38,621 bases of DNA from a virus. The DNA is taken from IMG/VR virus record IMGVR_UViG_3300027759_004167, positions 1 to 38,621 of that record. One strand, 5' to 3'. Made by a program: the position numbers and the translations under genes. The notes under the pieces were generated by a model. The model was not told the origin of the DNA and ran no database searches. It worked only from the letters and a program-made list of their open reading frames with translations. Positions 21,811-29,870 of this stretch are shown here, one piece after another; within the stretch, counting starts at the first letter, position 1; every line of letters starts with the position of its first letter.

Positions 21811-22483
21811 TTACCTCCTCCGAATACGGTTCAATATTTGAAAAATCATATTTTACCTTTGGTTTAGTCTTTTGGAATACCCAAAAATATGAATGATACT
21901 TACGTGCATGTTGTTGTCGAGTCCATTTGGTACCGAAGCTATTAATACGTAAATTGGCCACCAATATAAAAAGGTCTTTAGGATAGAAACCTAACTCCAT
22001 GGCCATATTCATTATCATTGAGTGTGTAAAGTGATTGCGACCACCTGACACGGTGTCTTGGCATTTGAAAACGACCAAACCATCCTTATCGGTGATTCGA
22101 TACAATTCCTTTAAGGTGTTATAATAATTTCTCATTAAATGACCATAAGTTTCATACCCCTCATATCGTTTAGCTATGATTGAACTACCTTCTACGTTAT
22201 CACGATATGATTTACCTGCAATAACAAAAGGTGGGTCGTACATAATACTCTTCATTGAATTATCATCAAATGGTAAGTTTTCCGAACTTGCTTTAATGAT
22301 AGTATCATTTTTGGGTAATAAATCCGATTTGATTTTAGGACCTGGTAAATTTTTCCAAAAATTACCAGTAGAATACGTACAATCGAGGTCAAATTGCTCA
22401 ATTTCATATAATTCCATGATGCTTTTGATTACATCGTCATTTGTGTTATAAACACTTTTAATCGGTTTAAAGTCTTTTTCCAT
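21773..22483 (-). CDS. DNA/RNA methyltransferase with DPPF motif
   Basis: 236 residues. I start at MEKDFKPIKS (22483): a longer frame to 22537 would run through the TATATTTG promoter. FDLDCTYSTGNFWK, SENLPFDDNSMKSIMYDPPF (DPPF at 83-86) and a later LYRITDKDGLVVFKCQD block give a Rossmann methyltransferase with the (D/N)PP(F/Y) motif of amino-methyltransferases acting on adenine or cytosine N atoms. Phage uses would be protection from host restriction or control. There is no specificity domain, so the target site is unknown. Confidence 0.78.
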   Translation of the reverse strand: MEKDFKPIKSVYNTNDDVIKSIMELYEIEQFDLDCTYSTGNFWKNLPGPKIKSDLLPKNDTIIKASSENLPFDDNSMKSIMYDPPFVIAGKSYRDNVEGSSIIAKRYEGYETYGHLMRNYYNTLKELYRITDKDGLVVFKCQDTVSGGRNHFTHSMIMNMAMELGFYPKDLFILVANLRINSFGTKWTRQQHARKYHSYFWVFQKTKPKVKYDFSNIEPYSEEVTIEQDSEGSPNT

Positions 22484-22515
22484 TGATTTTATGATTTTTT
22501 TTACGTAACTTTTAA

Positions 22516-22523
22516 CAAATATA
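22516..22523 (-). promoter_or_regulatory. TATATTTG -7 box for the methyltransferase
   Basis: Exact TATATTTG on the minus strand, 33 bases before the ATG at 22483. A -33 element is not clear. It falls inside the longer reading frame and decides the start choice. Confidence 0.55.
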
Positions 22524-22571
22524 GATAATAAAAACAATAAACCGAAATATTTATAAAAAAAGACTACGACT

Positions 22572-22682
22572 ATGGCATGTGGATGTAAAAAAAGAAATGA
22601 AGAACCGGTAGCACCGGCATCAATTAAAGTAAATGAAGTAAGAACTCCAGCACCGACTCAACCGAGTCCTGCTCAACAATAA
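22572..22682 (+). CDS. Cys-rich 36-residue mini-protein
   Basis: MACGCKKRNEEPVAPASIKV then NEVRTPAPTQPSPAQQ. A CGCKK start, two Cys three residues from the N-terminus, and a Pro/Ala tail. I have seen similar short (A/S/G)CGCKK phage peptides, role unknown. AATATTTATA lies 17 bases upstream and a hairpin terminator directly after the stop, so it is a self-contained single-gene unit. Confidence 0.65.
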   Translation: MACGCKKRNEEPVAPASIKVNEVRTPAPTQPSPAQQ

Positions 22683-22686
22683 GATG

Positions 22687-22712
22687 TATCGGGTAATCCC
22701 CGATATATTTTT
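22687..22712 (+). terminator. Rho-independent terminator after the mini-protein
   Basis: Stem TATCGGG / CCCGATA (22687-22693 and 22699-22705), loop TAATC, then TATTTTT. Begins five bases after the stop codon and separates this gene from the glycan cluster. Confidence 0.85.
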
Positions 22713-22724
22713 AACAAAAGATTA

Positions 22725-22740
22725 TATAAATATATAAATA
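22725..22740 (+). promoter_or_regulatory. Tandem TATAAATA before the glycan cluster
   Basis: TATAAATA occurs twice in direct repeat (22725-22732 and 22733-22740) and runs into the ATG at 22740. It matches the T4 late -10 box but is too close for a usual leader. Possible promoter of the plus-strand cluster. Confidence 0.35.
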
Positions 22741-22937
22741 TGAAAAATGTTACAAAATTAACAAGTGTAAATGTTATTGAAGATGTTTACAATAAATTTA
22801 AAGTTAAGGCGGTTAACAGTGAAATTAATTTACAAAAGTTAGTTAATAGGTCATTAGACTTATATAATAATGATGAAGTTTTCAGAGAAAAGATAAATAA
22901 TCATGATAACTTAACAGCCACCGGTACAAAATTTTAA
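22740..22937 (+). CDS. Small RHH-like protein heading the glycan cluster
   Basis: 65 residues: MKNVTKLTSVNVIEDVYNKF, then KVKAVNSEINLQKLVNRSLD and a polar tail. A short strand followed by two helices with hydrophobic spacing (VYNKFKVKAV...LQKLVNRSLDLY) resembles ribbon-helix-helix DNA-binding proteins of the Arc/CopG type. First gene of the plus-strand run, so it may regulate it. RHH assignment is by pattern only. Confidence 0.6.
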   Translation: MKNVTKLTSVNVIEDVYNKFKVKAVNSEINLQKLVNRSLDLYNNDEVFREKINNHDNLTATGTKF

Positions 22938-22940
22938 TTT

Positions 22941-24299
22941 ATGAAGAAAAAAATATTATTACTATCAGATGATTTAAGGTCGACATCAGGTATTGCTACG
23001 ATGTCAAAGGAATTTGTATTGGGTACGGTGGATAGATACGATTGGGTTCAGTTAGGTGCTATGATAACCCATCCCGACCTTGGTAAAGTAATTGACCTAT
23101 GTGACGATGTAAAGAATAGAACCGGTGTACAAGATGCAAGTGTAAAGTTATATCCAAGCAACGGGTACGGTGATATGTTTACATTAAGAAAATTAATTGA
23201 AATTGAGAAGCCCGATGCCATCTTACACTTCACCGACCCACACTATTGGCAATGGTTATATGATAACGAACAAGAGATAAGACAAACTTGTCCAATTTTA
23301 TTCTATCACATTTGGGATAACTTACCCGACCCACAATACAATAGAGATTACTATGAAAGTTGTGATTGGTTAGGTTGTATCTCTAAGCAAACCTACGGGA
23401 TTGTTCATCGTGTTGGTAAAATGACCAATGAGATAACATATAAACCATTAGAAGATTGGCAAATAAGTTATGTTCCTCACGGAATTAATGAGAATTTGTT
23501 TAAGCCAATTGATAAAATATCCGAAGATGTGAATAACTTTATTCATGGTGATAAAAAATATGACTTTGTCTTATTCTATAACAATAGAAACATAAGAAGA
23601 AAACAACCTTCGGATGTAATCATGTCATATAAATTGTTCTGTGATAGTTTACCTAAAGATAAAGCTGAGAAGTGTTTGTTATTAATGCACACCACACCAA
23701 TTGATGAGAATGGTACTGACTTAGTGGTGGTAAAGAACACTTTATGTCCTGACTATGATGTTAAATTCACAGGTATTAAGTTGGAACAAGATAAACTAAA
23801 TGAATTCTATAACGCTGTTGATTGCACAATTAACATTGCAAACAATGAGGGATTTGGTTTAACTACTGCTGAAAGTATTATGGCGGGTACACCAATCATT
23901 GTGAATGTTACCGGTGGTTTACAAGACCAATGTGGATTTATGTATACTGCTGATGATTATATTGAGGTTGGCTCGTTACATAATAAGGAGAAACACAATT
24001 TTTCATTACACGGTGAATGGGTTATTCCTATTTGGTCATCATCACAAAACTTAAATGGTTCTGTGCCAACACCTTACATCTACGAAGATAGGGTTAATTT
24101 AAAAGATGTTTCAGATGCTATAGGTGAAATGTACAAATTGGGTAAAAAGAAAAGAAAAGCTAATGGACAAAAAGGAAGAGAATGGGCAATTAATAACTTG
24201 TCTTCTAAGGTGATGTGTGATTCAATGGGTGAAGGTATTGAAACCGCAATTAAAAACCATAAACCAAAACAAAAATATAATTTATACAAATTGTCATGA
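22941..24299 (+). CDS. GT-B glycosyltransferase (GT4-like)
   Basis: 452 residues. N-terminal Rossmann domain KKKILLLSDDLRSTSGIATM, inter-domain YVPHGINENLFKP at 177-189 and the C-terminal donor-binding block NNEGFGLTTAESIMAGTPII (EGFGLTTAE at 303-311), the E-x7-E motif of retaining GT4 enzymes. It transfers a sugar from a nucleotide donor, in the cytoplasm. A second, related enzyme follows with a four-base overlap. Donor and acceptor unknown. Confidence 0.85.
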   Translation: MKKKILLLSDDLRSTSGIATMSKEFVLGTVDRYDWVQLGAMITHPDLGKVIDLCDDVKNRTGVQDASVKLYPSNGYGDMFTLRKLIEIEKPDAILHFTDPHYWQWLYDNEQEIRQTCPILFYHIWDNLPDPQYNRDYYESCDWLGCISKQTYGIVHRVGKMTNEITYKPLEDWQISYVPHGINENLFKPIDKISEDVNNFIHGDKKYDFVLFYNNRNIRRKQPSDVIMSYKLFCDSLPKDKAEKCLLLMHTTPIDENGTDLVVVKNTLCPDYDVKFTGIKLEQDKLNEFYNAVDCTINIANNEGFGLTTAESIMAGTPIIVNVTGGLQDQCGFMYTADDYIEVGSLHNKEKHNFSLHGEWVIPIWSSSQNLNGSVPTPYIYEDRVNLKDVSDAIGEMYKLGKKKRKANGQKGREWAINNLSSKVMCDSMGEGIETAIKNHKPKQKYNLYKLS

Positions 24300-25543
24300 G
24301 TAAACCAAGTTTATTATTTAGAGGACCGGTAGAAACAAGGTCGGGGTACGGAAGTCATTCAAGAGATATATTAGAATCGTTACGTGCGATGGATATGTTT
24401 GAGATTGGTATTGATAGTTGTAATTGGGGTGTAACCCCTTTAACGGCATTGGAAGATGGTAATGAGTTCCACCAATGGATTAAGAAACGTAAAGTATTAT
24501 CAATTGATGCTCAACCCGATGTATATGTGTCAGTTACCATATCAAATGAATTTAGAAGAGTTGGTAAGTTTAATGTAGGAATCACTGCGGGGATTGAGAC
24601 TACCGTTGCGGGTAAGGATTTAATTGATGGTTGTAACAATATGGATTTAATTATTGTCCCATCTAACTTTACTAAAGATGTGTATTTTCAAACAGTTTAC
24701 AATGAAACTGAAAATGGTACCAATAGATTGATTAAACAACATAAGCTTGTTAAACCAATGGAGGTGTTGTTTGAAGGTGCTGATACTAATATATACAACG
24801 ATGTTGTTGATGATAGTTTTAATTTAGACATCAAAGAAGACTTTGCTTATCTATTTGTTGGTCACTGGTTAAAAGGTGACACAGGTCAAGATAGAAAAGA
24901 TGTGGGTATGCTAATCAAAACATTTGTTGAGACATTTAAAGATGATGAAAACAAACCAGCTTTGGTCTTAAAAACATCGGCAGGTGCATTCTCAGTTAAA
25001 GATAGGGAGCTAATCCGTAAGAAGATTAAGTCTATTGTTGGTGGGACAAATGTACCCATTTATTTATTGTACGGTGACTTAACAGATAATGAAATGAATT
25101 CATTGTACAATCATCCTAAGATTAAAGCTATGGTTAGTTTAACTAAGGGTGAGGGATTTGGTAGACCATTGTTAGAATTTACAATGACAGGTAAACCGGT
25201 GATAGCGTCTAATTGGTCAGGTCACAAAGACTTCTTACCATTAGATAGAGCCGTAATGGTCGGTGGGACGTTAACTGATGTTCATGATAGTGCGGTCGAT
25301 AAGTTTGTATTAAAAAATGCAAAATGGTTTACTGCAAATTATAATGAAGCATCCGCTATTATGAAATTGGTAAGAGATGAGTATGATTCTTTTAAAACAA
25401 AGTCTGAAGAATTAAAAGAAATTAATAAAAACAATTTTAGTATGGATATGATGACTAAGAAGTTAGAAACTATCTTGTCGCCATATATTCAAAGACCTGA
25501 ACGTGTTGAACTAAAATTACCAAAGTTAAACAAGATTGGATAA
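24296..25543 (+). CDS. GT-B glycosyltransferase (GT4-like), second copy
   Basis: 415 residues. Starts MSKPSLLFRGPVETRSGYG (a G-rich acceptor-side loop), has FVGHWLKGDTGQDRKDV and the donor motif KGEGFGRPLLEFTMTGKPVI (EGFGRPLLE at 286-294). It shares the fold with its neighbour but not close identity. Overlaps the next gene by one base (TAATG). It may act with the first in building the glycan. Confidence 0.86.
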   Translation: MSKPSLLFRGPVETRSGYGSHSRDILESLRAMDMFEIGIDSCNWGVTPLTALEDGNEFHQWIKKRKVLSIDAQPDVYVSVTISNEFRRVGKFNVGITAGIETTVAGKDLIDGCNNMDLIIVPSNFTKDVYFQTVYNETENGTNRLIKQHKLVKPMEVLFEGADTNIYNDVVDDSFNLDIKEDFAYLFVGHWLKGDTGQDRKDVGMLIKTFVETFKDDENKPALVLKTSAGAFSVKDRELIRKKIKSIVGGTNVPIYLLYGDLTDNEMNSLYNHPKIKAMVSLTKGEGFGRPLLEFTMTGKPVIASNWSGHKDFLPLDRAVMVGGTLTDVHDSAVDKFVLKNAKWFTANYNEASAIMKLVRDEYDSFKTKSEELKEINKNNFSMDMMTKKLETILSPYIQRPERVELKLPKLNKIG

Positions 25544-25791
25544 TGAAAGATTTCAAATTTTTTAAAAATAACGATGCACAATTAAGTTTTGGGAATTGTT
25601 TATTTGCCATTCAACCTCAAATAAGATATGATAACGTTGAGTTTTGTTTTCAATTTGATAATGAGGAACCAACCGTTTTTGCAAACGGAACCGAAGAAAT
25701 GAGTATTAGAATAGAACCAACGAGTGGTGGTAATATCACATTTACCGCTAATGATAAACAGTTTACAATATTTGCAAGAGAAAGACAATGA
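25543..25791 (+). CDS. FKFF-tag protein, 82 residues
   Basis: Starts MKDFKFFKNNDAQLSF, the FKFF tag. The rest is a small beta domain: NVEFCFQFDNEEPTVFANGT then EEMSIRIEPTSGGNITFTAN and KQFTIFARERQ, reminiscent of an immunoglobulin-like or carbohydrate-binding sandwich. Overlaps by one base upstream and by four bases with another tag gene downstream. It is embedded within the glycosyltransferase run. Confidence 0.7.
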   Translation: MKDFKFFKNNDAQLSFGNCLFAIQPQIRYDNVEFCFQFDNEEPTVFANGTEEMSIRIEPTSGGNITFTANDKQFTIFARERQ

Positions 25792-26141
25792 GAGAGTTTA
25801 AATTTTTCCACGGAATAATACGTCATGGACTTACCGGAATTTTAGAGCCTGAATTAAATTACAATTTAAATCTTTATGATGAAATTACTGAGGCACTTGG
25901 TAATGAAATCAGACACGAAATTGATAGACAAATAATAGATAATCTAACAAGAAACTATCCGTTAACGTCAGCCGGAACAACAATAACTTCGTTACCGTTA
26001 ACCGGAACAATAAATACTACTAATGGTTTTACGCTAACAACAACAAACACAGGTACTGCCGATTACACAACATCAACAAATACCCACAATTTACATTATT
26101 TAAACCATTTTATAAATTTGGGAGGAGGTAGTCGTGCATAG
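25788..26141 (+). CDS. FKFF-tag protein, Thr/Asn-rich, 117 residues
   Basis: Starts MREFKFFHGIIRHGLTG. The N-terminal half is polar and helical (YDEITEALGNEIRHEIDRQI), the rest is a Thr/Asn/Leu-rich beta stretch (TTNGFTLTTTNTGTADYTTS) ending HFINLGGGSRA. The Thr-rich repeat-like end suggests an adhesin or fibre segment. Its last codons carry GGAGGAGG, which also serves as a ribosome site for the overlapping next gene. Confidence 0.68.
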   Translation: MREFKFFHGIIRHGLTGILEPELNYNLNLYDEITEALGNEIRHEIDRQIIDNLTRNYPLTSAGTTITSLPLTGTINTTNGFTLTTTNTGTADYTTSTNTHNLHYLNHFINLGGGSRA

Positions 26142-26451
26142 ATGTGATTGGCATATGTGGCAACCAGAAGGATGGGAATTCTGTTGGAGATGTGAAGAAT
26201 TAAATAGAATAGAAAATAAGAAAAAAAAATATAAAAATAAAATGGAAACTTTAGATATTAAACATTTTAAAAATCAACTAGATAAAGGAACAATTCTACC
26301 TGAAAAACTTTTTTATATGTTACAGGAGGAATTGGAGAATGGGGAAACTAAAATGACATTAATTGGTCACGATGTTGAGGATGATTTACCCAATTATCAA
26401 TTTATTAACTTCGATTTAAATTTATTAATGTTCCCAATAGTTAAAAAATAA
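26134..26451 (+). CDS. Small Cys/Trp-rich protein, GTG start
   Basis: 105 residues. The GTG at 26134 follows GGAGGAGGTAGTC, a perfect Shine-Dalgarno at five bases, and is preferred. It starts MHRCDWHMWQPEGWEFCWRC (three Cys, four Trp; zinc-knuckle-like), then a Lys-rich linker and a second part METLDIKHFKNQLDKGTILP. Internal METLDIKH could be a separate start. Function unknown; lies between tag proteins and a glycosyltransferase. Confidence 0.6.
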   Translation: MHRCDWHMWQPEGWEFCWRCEELNRIENKKKKYKNKMETLDIKHFKNQLDKGTILPEKLFYMLQEELENGETKMTLIGHDVEDDLPNYQFINFDLNLLMFPIVKK

Positions 26452-26453
26452 TT

Positions 26454-27074
26454 ATGAAAATAAGTTTTGCTATTACTGTGTGTAATGAATTAGAAGAAAT
26501 AAAAAAATTGGTTTCATTTATTTTAGAACACAAAAGACCTCAAGACGAAATTGTGGTTCTATATGACGATAAGAATGGAAATTCTGAAGTCTTAGATTTT
26601 CTATTACCTTACAACATTAAACCAAATGTCCAAACATGGAGAGGTTTTGATTTTAAGGATAACTTTGCCGATTGGAAGAATAAACTTACTGAGTATTGTA
26701 CGGGTGATTACATTGTTCAACTTGATGCCGATGAAATGATTAGCAAGTACATTGTACAGAATATTAATGTAATTATTGGTATGAATCCTGATGTTGATTT
26801 GTTTTTTCTACCAAGAATTAATACTGTCGAGGGATTAACTCAAGAACATATTGATAAATGGGGATGGCATTTAAATGAAAAGGGACACATCAACTTTCCC
26901 GATTTTCAGGGACGTGTGTTTAAAAAGGATTTAAGATGGTCGGGTAAGGTACATGAAAAAATAATTGGTTCAAAAAAATATTCATTATTACCAGAAGATT
27001 TCGTATATTGCATTCAACATTATAAGACAATTGAACGTCAAGAAAAACAAAATAACTATTACGACACAATATGA
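26454..27074 (+). CDS. GT2-family glycosyltransferase, short
   Basis: 206 residues. GT-A fold: MKISFAITVCNELEEIKKLV start, VLYDDKNGN and the metal-binding DAD in VQLDADEMI (91-93), a following acceptor loop RWSGKVHEK. Inverting GT2 enzymes use a nucleotide-sugar donor. Short C-terminus; ends in a four-base overlap with the next gene. Donor unknown. Confidence 0.82.
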   Translation: MKISFAITVCNELEEIKKLVSFILEHKRPQDEIVVLYDDKNGNSEVLDFLLPYNIKPNVQTWRGFDFKDNFADWKNKLTEYCTGDYIVQLDADEMISKYIVQNINVIIGMNPDVDLFFLPRINTVEGLTQEHIDKWGWHLNEKGHINFPDFQGRVFKKDLRWSGKVHEKIIGSKKYSLLPEDFVYCIQHYKTIERQEKQNNYYDTI

Positions 27075-27682
27075 CATATAATTATCCACCACATTTCAAA
27101 TATCCCGATACCGAAAAGGTCTATTTTTCAGACCATATACAATTATGGGAAAATATTTTAGGGGTTTTAAAAACAAAACCTAATGTTTGTTTGGAAATAG
27201 GTGCGTTATATGGCGGTTCGTCCGTTTACATACTTGAGGAGTTCTGTAAAATGGAAGGTTCACATCATTATATAATGGATATCAATTCAAATGAATACAT
27301 AGAGATTAACATATACCCTTATGGTGATAAAGTAACATACCTAAAAGGTGAATCTGCTGATAGTTTTAAACGATTTGAACATTTAAGTGAGACAAAAGAA
27401 TTTTTAGATTTTGTTTATATCGATGGTAATCATATGTCAAAGTATGTTTTAGAAGATGCCGTTAATGCTTTCTATTGTTTAAAAAATGGTGGGGTAATGA
27501 TATTTGATGATTTTGGTGGTGGTTTAGAACAAGAATCACATATGCAAGTTAAAACAGCTGTGGATTCATTTATTAATTCATATCAAAAATATTTGAATGT
27601 GGTTTATGTGGGATATCAATTGATAATACAAAAAATAGAATATATTAATCAAGAAGAATTAAAAGGAAATTATTATAAATAA
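27071..27682 (+). CDS. Class I SAM methyltransferase (Methyltransf_24)
   Basis: 203 residues. Motif I LEIGALYGGSS at 41-51, then DFVYIDGNHMSKYVLEDAVN and GGVMIFDDF, the pattern of the Methyltransf_24 family that often O-methylates sugars in glycan clusters. Lies before the aminotransferase with a 41-base AT-rich gap, the largest gap in the plus-strand cluster, which may hold a promoter (TAACTTTTAT is seen, no exact consensus). Confidence 0.8.
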   Translation: MTYNYPPHFKYPDTEKVYFSDHIQLWENILGVLKTKPNVCLEIGALYGGSSVYILEEFCKMEGSHHYIMDINSNEYIEINIYPYGDKVTYLKGESADSFKRFEHLSETKEFLDFVYIDGNHMSKYVLEDAVNAFYCLKNGGVMIFDDFGGGLEQESHMQVKTAVDSFINSYQKYLNVVYVGYQLIIQKIEYINQEELKGNYYK

Positions 27683-27723
27683 AATTACAGATAAAACTAA
27701 ATAACTTTTATAAAAAAAATAAA

Positions 27724-28905
27724 ATGAAAAAAGAGATTCCATTATTTAAGGTTTTTATGGCCGATACTGCAGCAGAAAAAGTTGCAAAAGTATTAAACAG
27801 CGGATTTATTGGACAAGGTCCCGTTGTTAATGAATTTGAAAATACGCTTAGTCAATATTTTCAACATCCATATATCTCGACATTAAATGCCGCAACATCT
27901 GCGGAACATTTAGCGTTACATCTAATTAAAAAACCATTTACGTTTACTAAAGTGGACGGTTACGGAATTAGAGAGAACGTTTGGGATGGTATGAAGGATG
28001 GTGATGAAGTATTAACAACTGCACTTACTTGTACTGCAACTAATTGGCCTATACTAGCCAATAATTTCAAAATCAAATGGGTTGACATTGACCCTAATAC
28101 TTTAAACATGGACTTAGATGATTTGGAAAGAAAGATTGGTCCTAAAACAAGAGCGATTATGGTTGTTCACTGGGGTGGTTATCCGGTTGATTTAGATAGA
28201 CTTAGACAAATACAAGAGAAGTCTTTACGTATGTACGGATTCAAACCCGCCGTGATTGAAGATTGTGCACATGCAATGGGTAGTAAGTACAAAGGTAAGT
28301 TGATTGGTACTCATGGTAACATTTGTACATTCTCTTTACAAGCCATTAAACACATTACTTCTGTAGATGGTGGATTGTTATTCTTACCACACGAGGAATT
28401 GAATAGAAGAGCCCGTCTATTAAGATGGTATGGTATTGATAGGGATTCACCAAAAAAGGATTTTAGATGTGAGTCGGATGTTGAAGAGTGGGGATTTAAG
28501 TTTCATATGAATGATGTGAACGCAGCAATTGGATTGGAGAATTTTAAACATGTGGACACTATTGTTGGTAAACATAAATCCAACGCCAAGTACTATGATG
28601 ATAATTTAAAAAATGTACCGGGTCTAACATTATTAGAAAGGAACCCCGACATGGAAAGTGCGTTTTGGATTTATTCAATACTTGTTGAAAGAAAAGGTGA
28701 CTTTATGAAATATATGAAGGAATGTGGAATTGCGGTTTCTCAAGTACACGAGAGAAACGATATTCATACTTGTGTTAAAGAATATCGTTCAATGTTACCA
28801 AATTTAGATAAAACTATTGGTCGAGTAATTTCAATACCTATTGGTTGGTGGTTAAGTGATGAGGATAAAAAATACATTGTAGATTGTATAAAGAAAGGAT
28901 GGTAA
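27724..28905 (+). CDS. DegT/DnrJ/EryC1/StrS sugar aminotransferase
   Basis: 393 residues. PLP-dependent transamination of a nucleotide-linked 3- or 4-keto sugar. Motifs: GFIGQGPVVNEFE, ALTCTATNW, VHWGGYPVDLDRL, PAVIEDCAHAMGSKYKG (D180 stacking on PLP) and the Schiff-base Lys in TFSLQAIKHITSVDGG (K209). Length is as usual for the family. It makes the amino sugar which the GNAT encoded at 33096 could acylate. No 4,6-dehydratase or nucleotidyltransferase is encoded in this window; it would come from the host or the neighbouring sequence. Confidence 0.92.
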   Translation: MKKEIPLFKVFMADTAAEKVAKVLNSGFIGQGPVVNEFENTLSQYFQHPYISTLNAATSAEHLALHLIKKPFTFTKVDGYGIRENVWDGMKDGDEVLTTALTCTATNWPILANNFKIKWVDIDPNTLNMDLDDLERKIGPKTRAIMVVHWGGYPVDLDRLRQIQEKSLRMYGFKPAVIEDCAHAMGSKYKGKLIGTHGNICTFSLQAIKHITSVDGGLLFLPHEELNRRARLLRWYGIDRDSPKKDFRCESDVEEWGFKFHMNDVNAAIGLENFKHVDTIVGKHKSNAKYYDDNLKNVPGLTLLERNPDMESAFWIYSILVERKGDFMKYMKECGIAVSQVHERNDIHTCVKEYRSMLPNLDKTIGRVISIPIGWWLSDEDKKYIVDCIKKGW

Positions 28906-29870
28906 TGGATAAAATAATAGATGAATCTTTTTTAAAATCCGATGTAACGGAGTTTGCGTTAGGTTATGATAAAGTTAAGAACCATACTTGGTATGATAAT
29001 TTAAATTACATGGTTGATTTATCTAAAAAATATTTTAATGATGATGATTTTATAATGGATTACTCTTGTGGTACCGGTATATTTCCTGAAAGATTACTAA
29101 AATCAACTGTTAGTTGTCCAAGAATTTTGATGATGGACTCATCTCCAAAGTATCTTAAATTATCATATGATAAATTTGGTAATAATTACAAATTCTTTTT
29201 TAGATTAATGAAATATCTGAAAGAAGAGAATAGATTACAAACCATCGATGAGTCTATGGGTGAAGACTATAAAGAATTATTAAATGGTATTATATGTACC
29301 AATGCTATTCATCTTTACCCAACAATTTCTGACACAATAAAGTCTTGGAATAAGTTGTTGGTTAAGGGAGGTAAATTATTAATCAATTCGGGTAACATTT
29401 ATAATCCATTAATGGGTGCGGATACTAAATTGATTGACCAAACAGTAAATGAAATAGCTAAATTATCATTTGATATTGTAAAAGAGAATTCAAAATATTC
29501 CAAATATATTGATTTAATAGAAGATTTTGGATATATTAATAAACATAACACACTTAGAGATAAATATTTTTTACCTATTAGACCTATTAACTTTTATACA
29601 GATGAGTTAATTAAAAATAGATTTAAAATAGTTGAGGTTAAAACTATCGATATTGGTGCAAAGGTGGATGAATGGTTTGACTTTTTAAAGGTTTATCACG
29701 AAGGTGTTCTCGGTTGGATTGGGGGCGTTAATAAAATAACCGGTGTTGACCCAAAAGAAAATGAAGTTGAAGACAGGATTGATATAATAAAATTAGCTTT
29801 AAATAAAATGTTTAATAATAAAAACGATTTTAAAGCATGTTGGAATTACATAATTTGTGAAAAACTATGA
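28905..29870 (+). CDS. Class I SAM methyltransferase
   Basis: 321 residues. The ATG at 28905 overlaps the upstream stop (TAATG); a longer frame exists only with TTG. SAM motif I FIMDYSCGTGIFPERLL (DYSCGTG at 52-58), motif II LMMDSSPKYLKLS, later ICTNAIHLYPTISDTI and LLVKGGKLLINSGN. The C-terminal 120 residues are specific to this protein. Possibly an N- or O-methyltransferase of the amino sugar. Target not readable from sequence. Confidence 0.8.
   Translation: MDKIIDESFLKSDVTEFALGYDKVKNHTWYDNLNYMVDLSKKYFNDDDFIMDYSCGTGIFPERLLKSTVSCPRILMMDSSPKYLKLSYDKFGNNYKFFFRLMKYLKEENRLQTIDESMGEDYKELLNGIICTNAIHLYPTISDTIKSWNKLLVKGGKLLINSGNIYNPLMGADTKLIDQTVNEIAKLSFDIVKENSKYSKYIDLIEDFGYINKHNTLRDKYFLPIRPINFYTDELIKNRFKIVEVKTIDIGAKVDEWFDFLKVYHEGVLGWIGGVNKITGVDPKENEVEDRIDIIKLALNKMFNNKNDFKACWNYIICEKL

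Noticed and set aside
22725-22740. T4 late promoter call for the tandem TATAAATA
   Set aside because: The second copy overlaps the ATG, leaving no leader, and no other gene in the window has TATAAATA at a proper distance; kept only as a low-confidence element.
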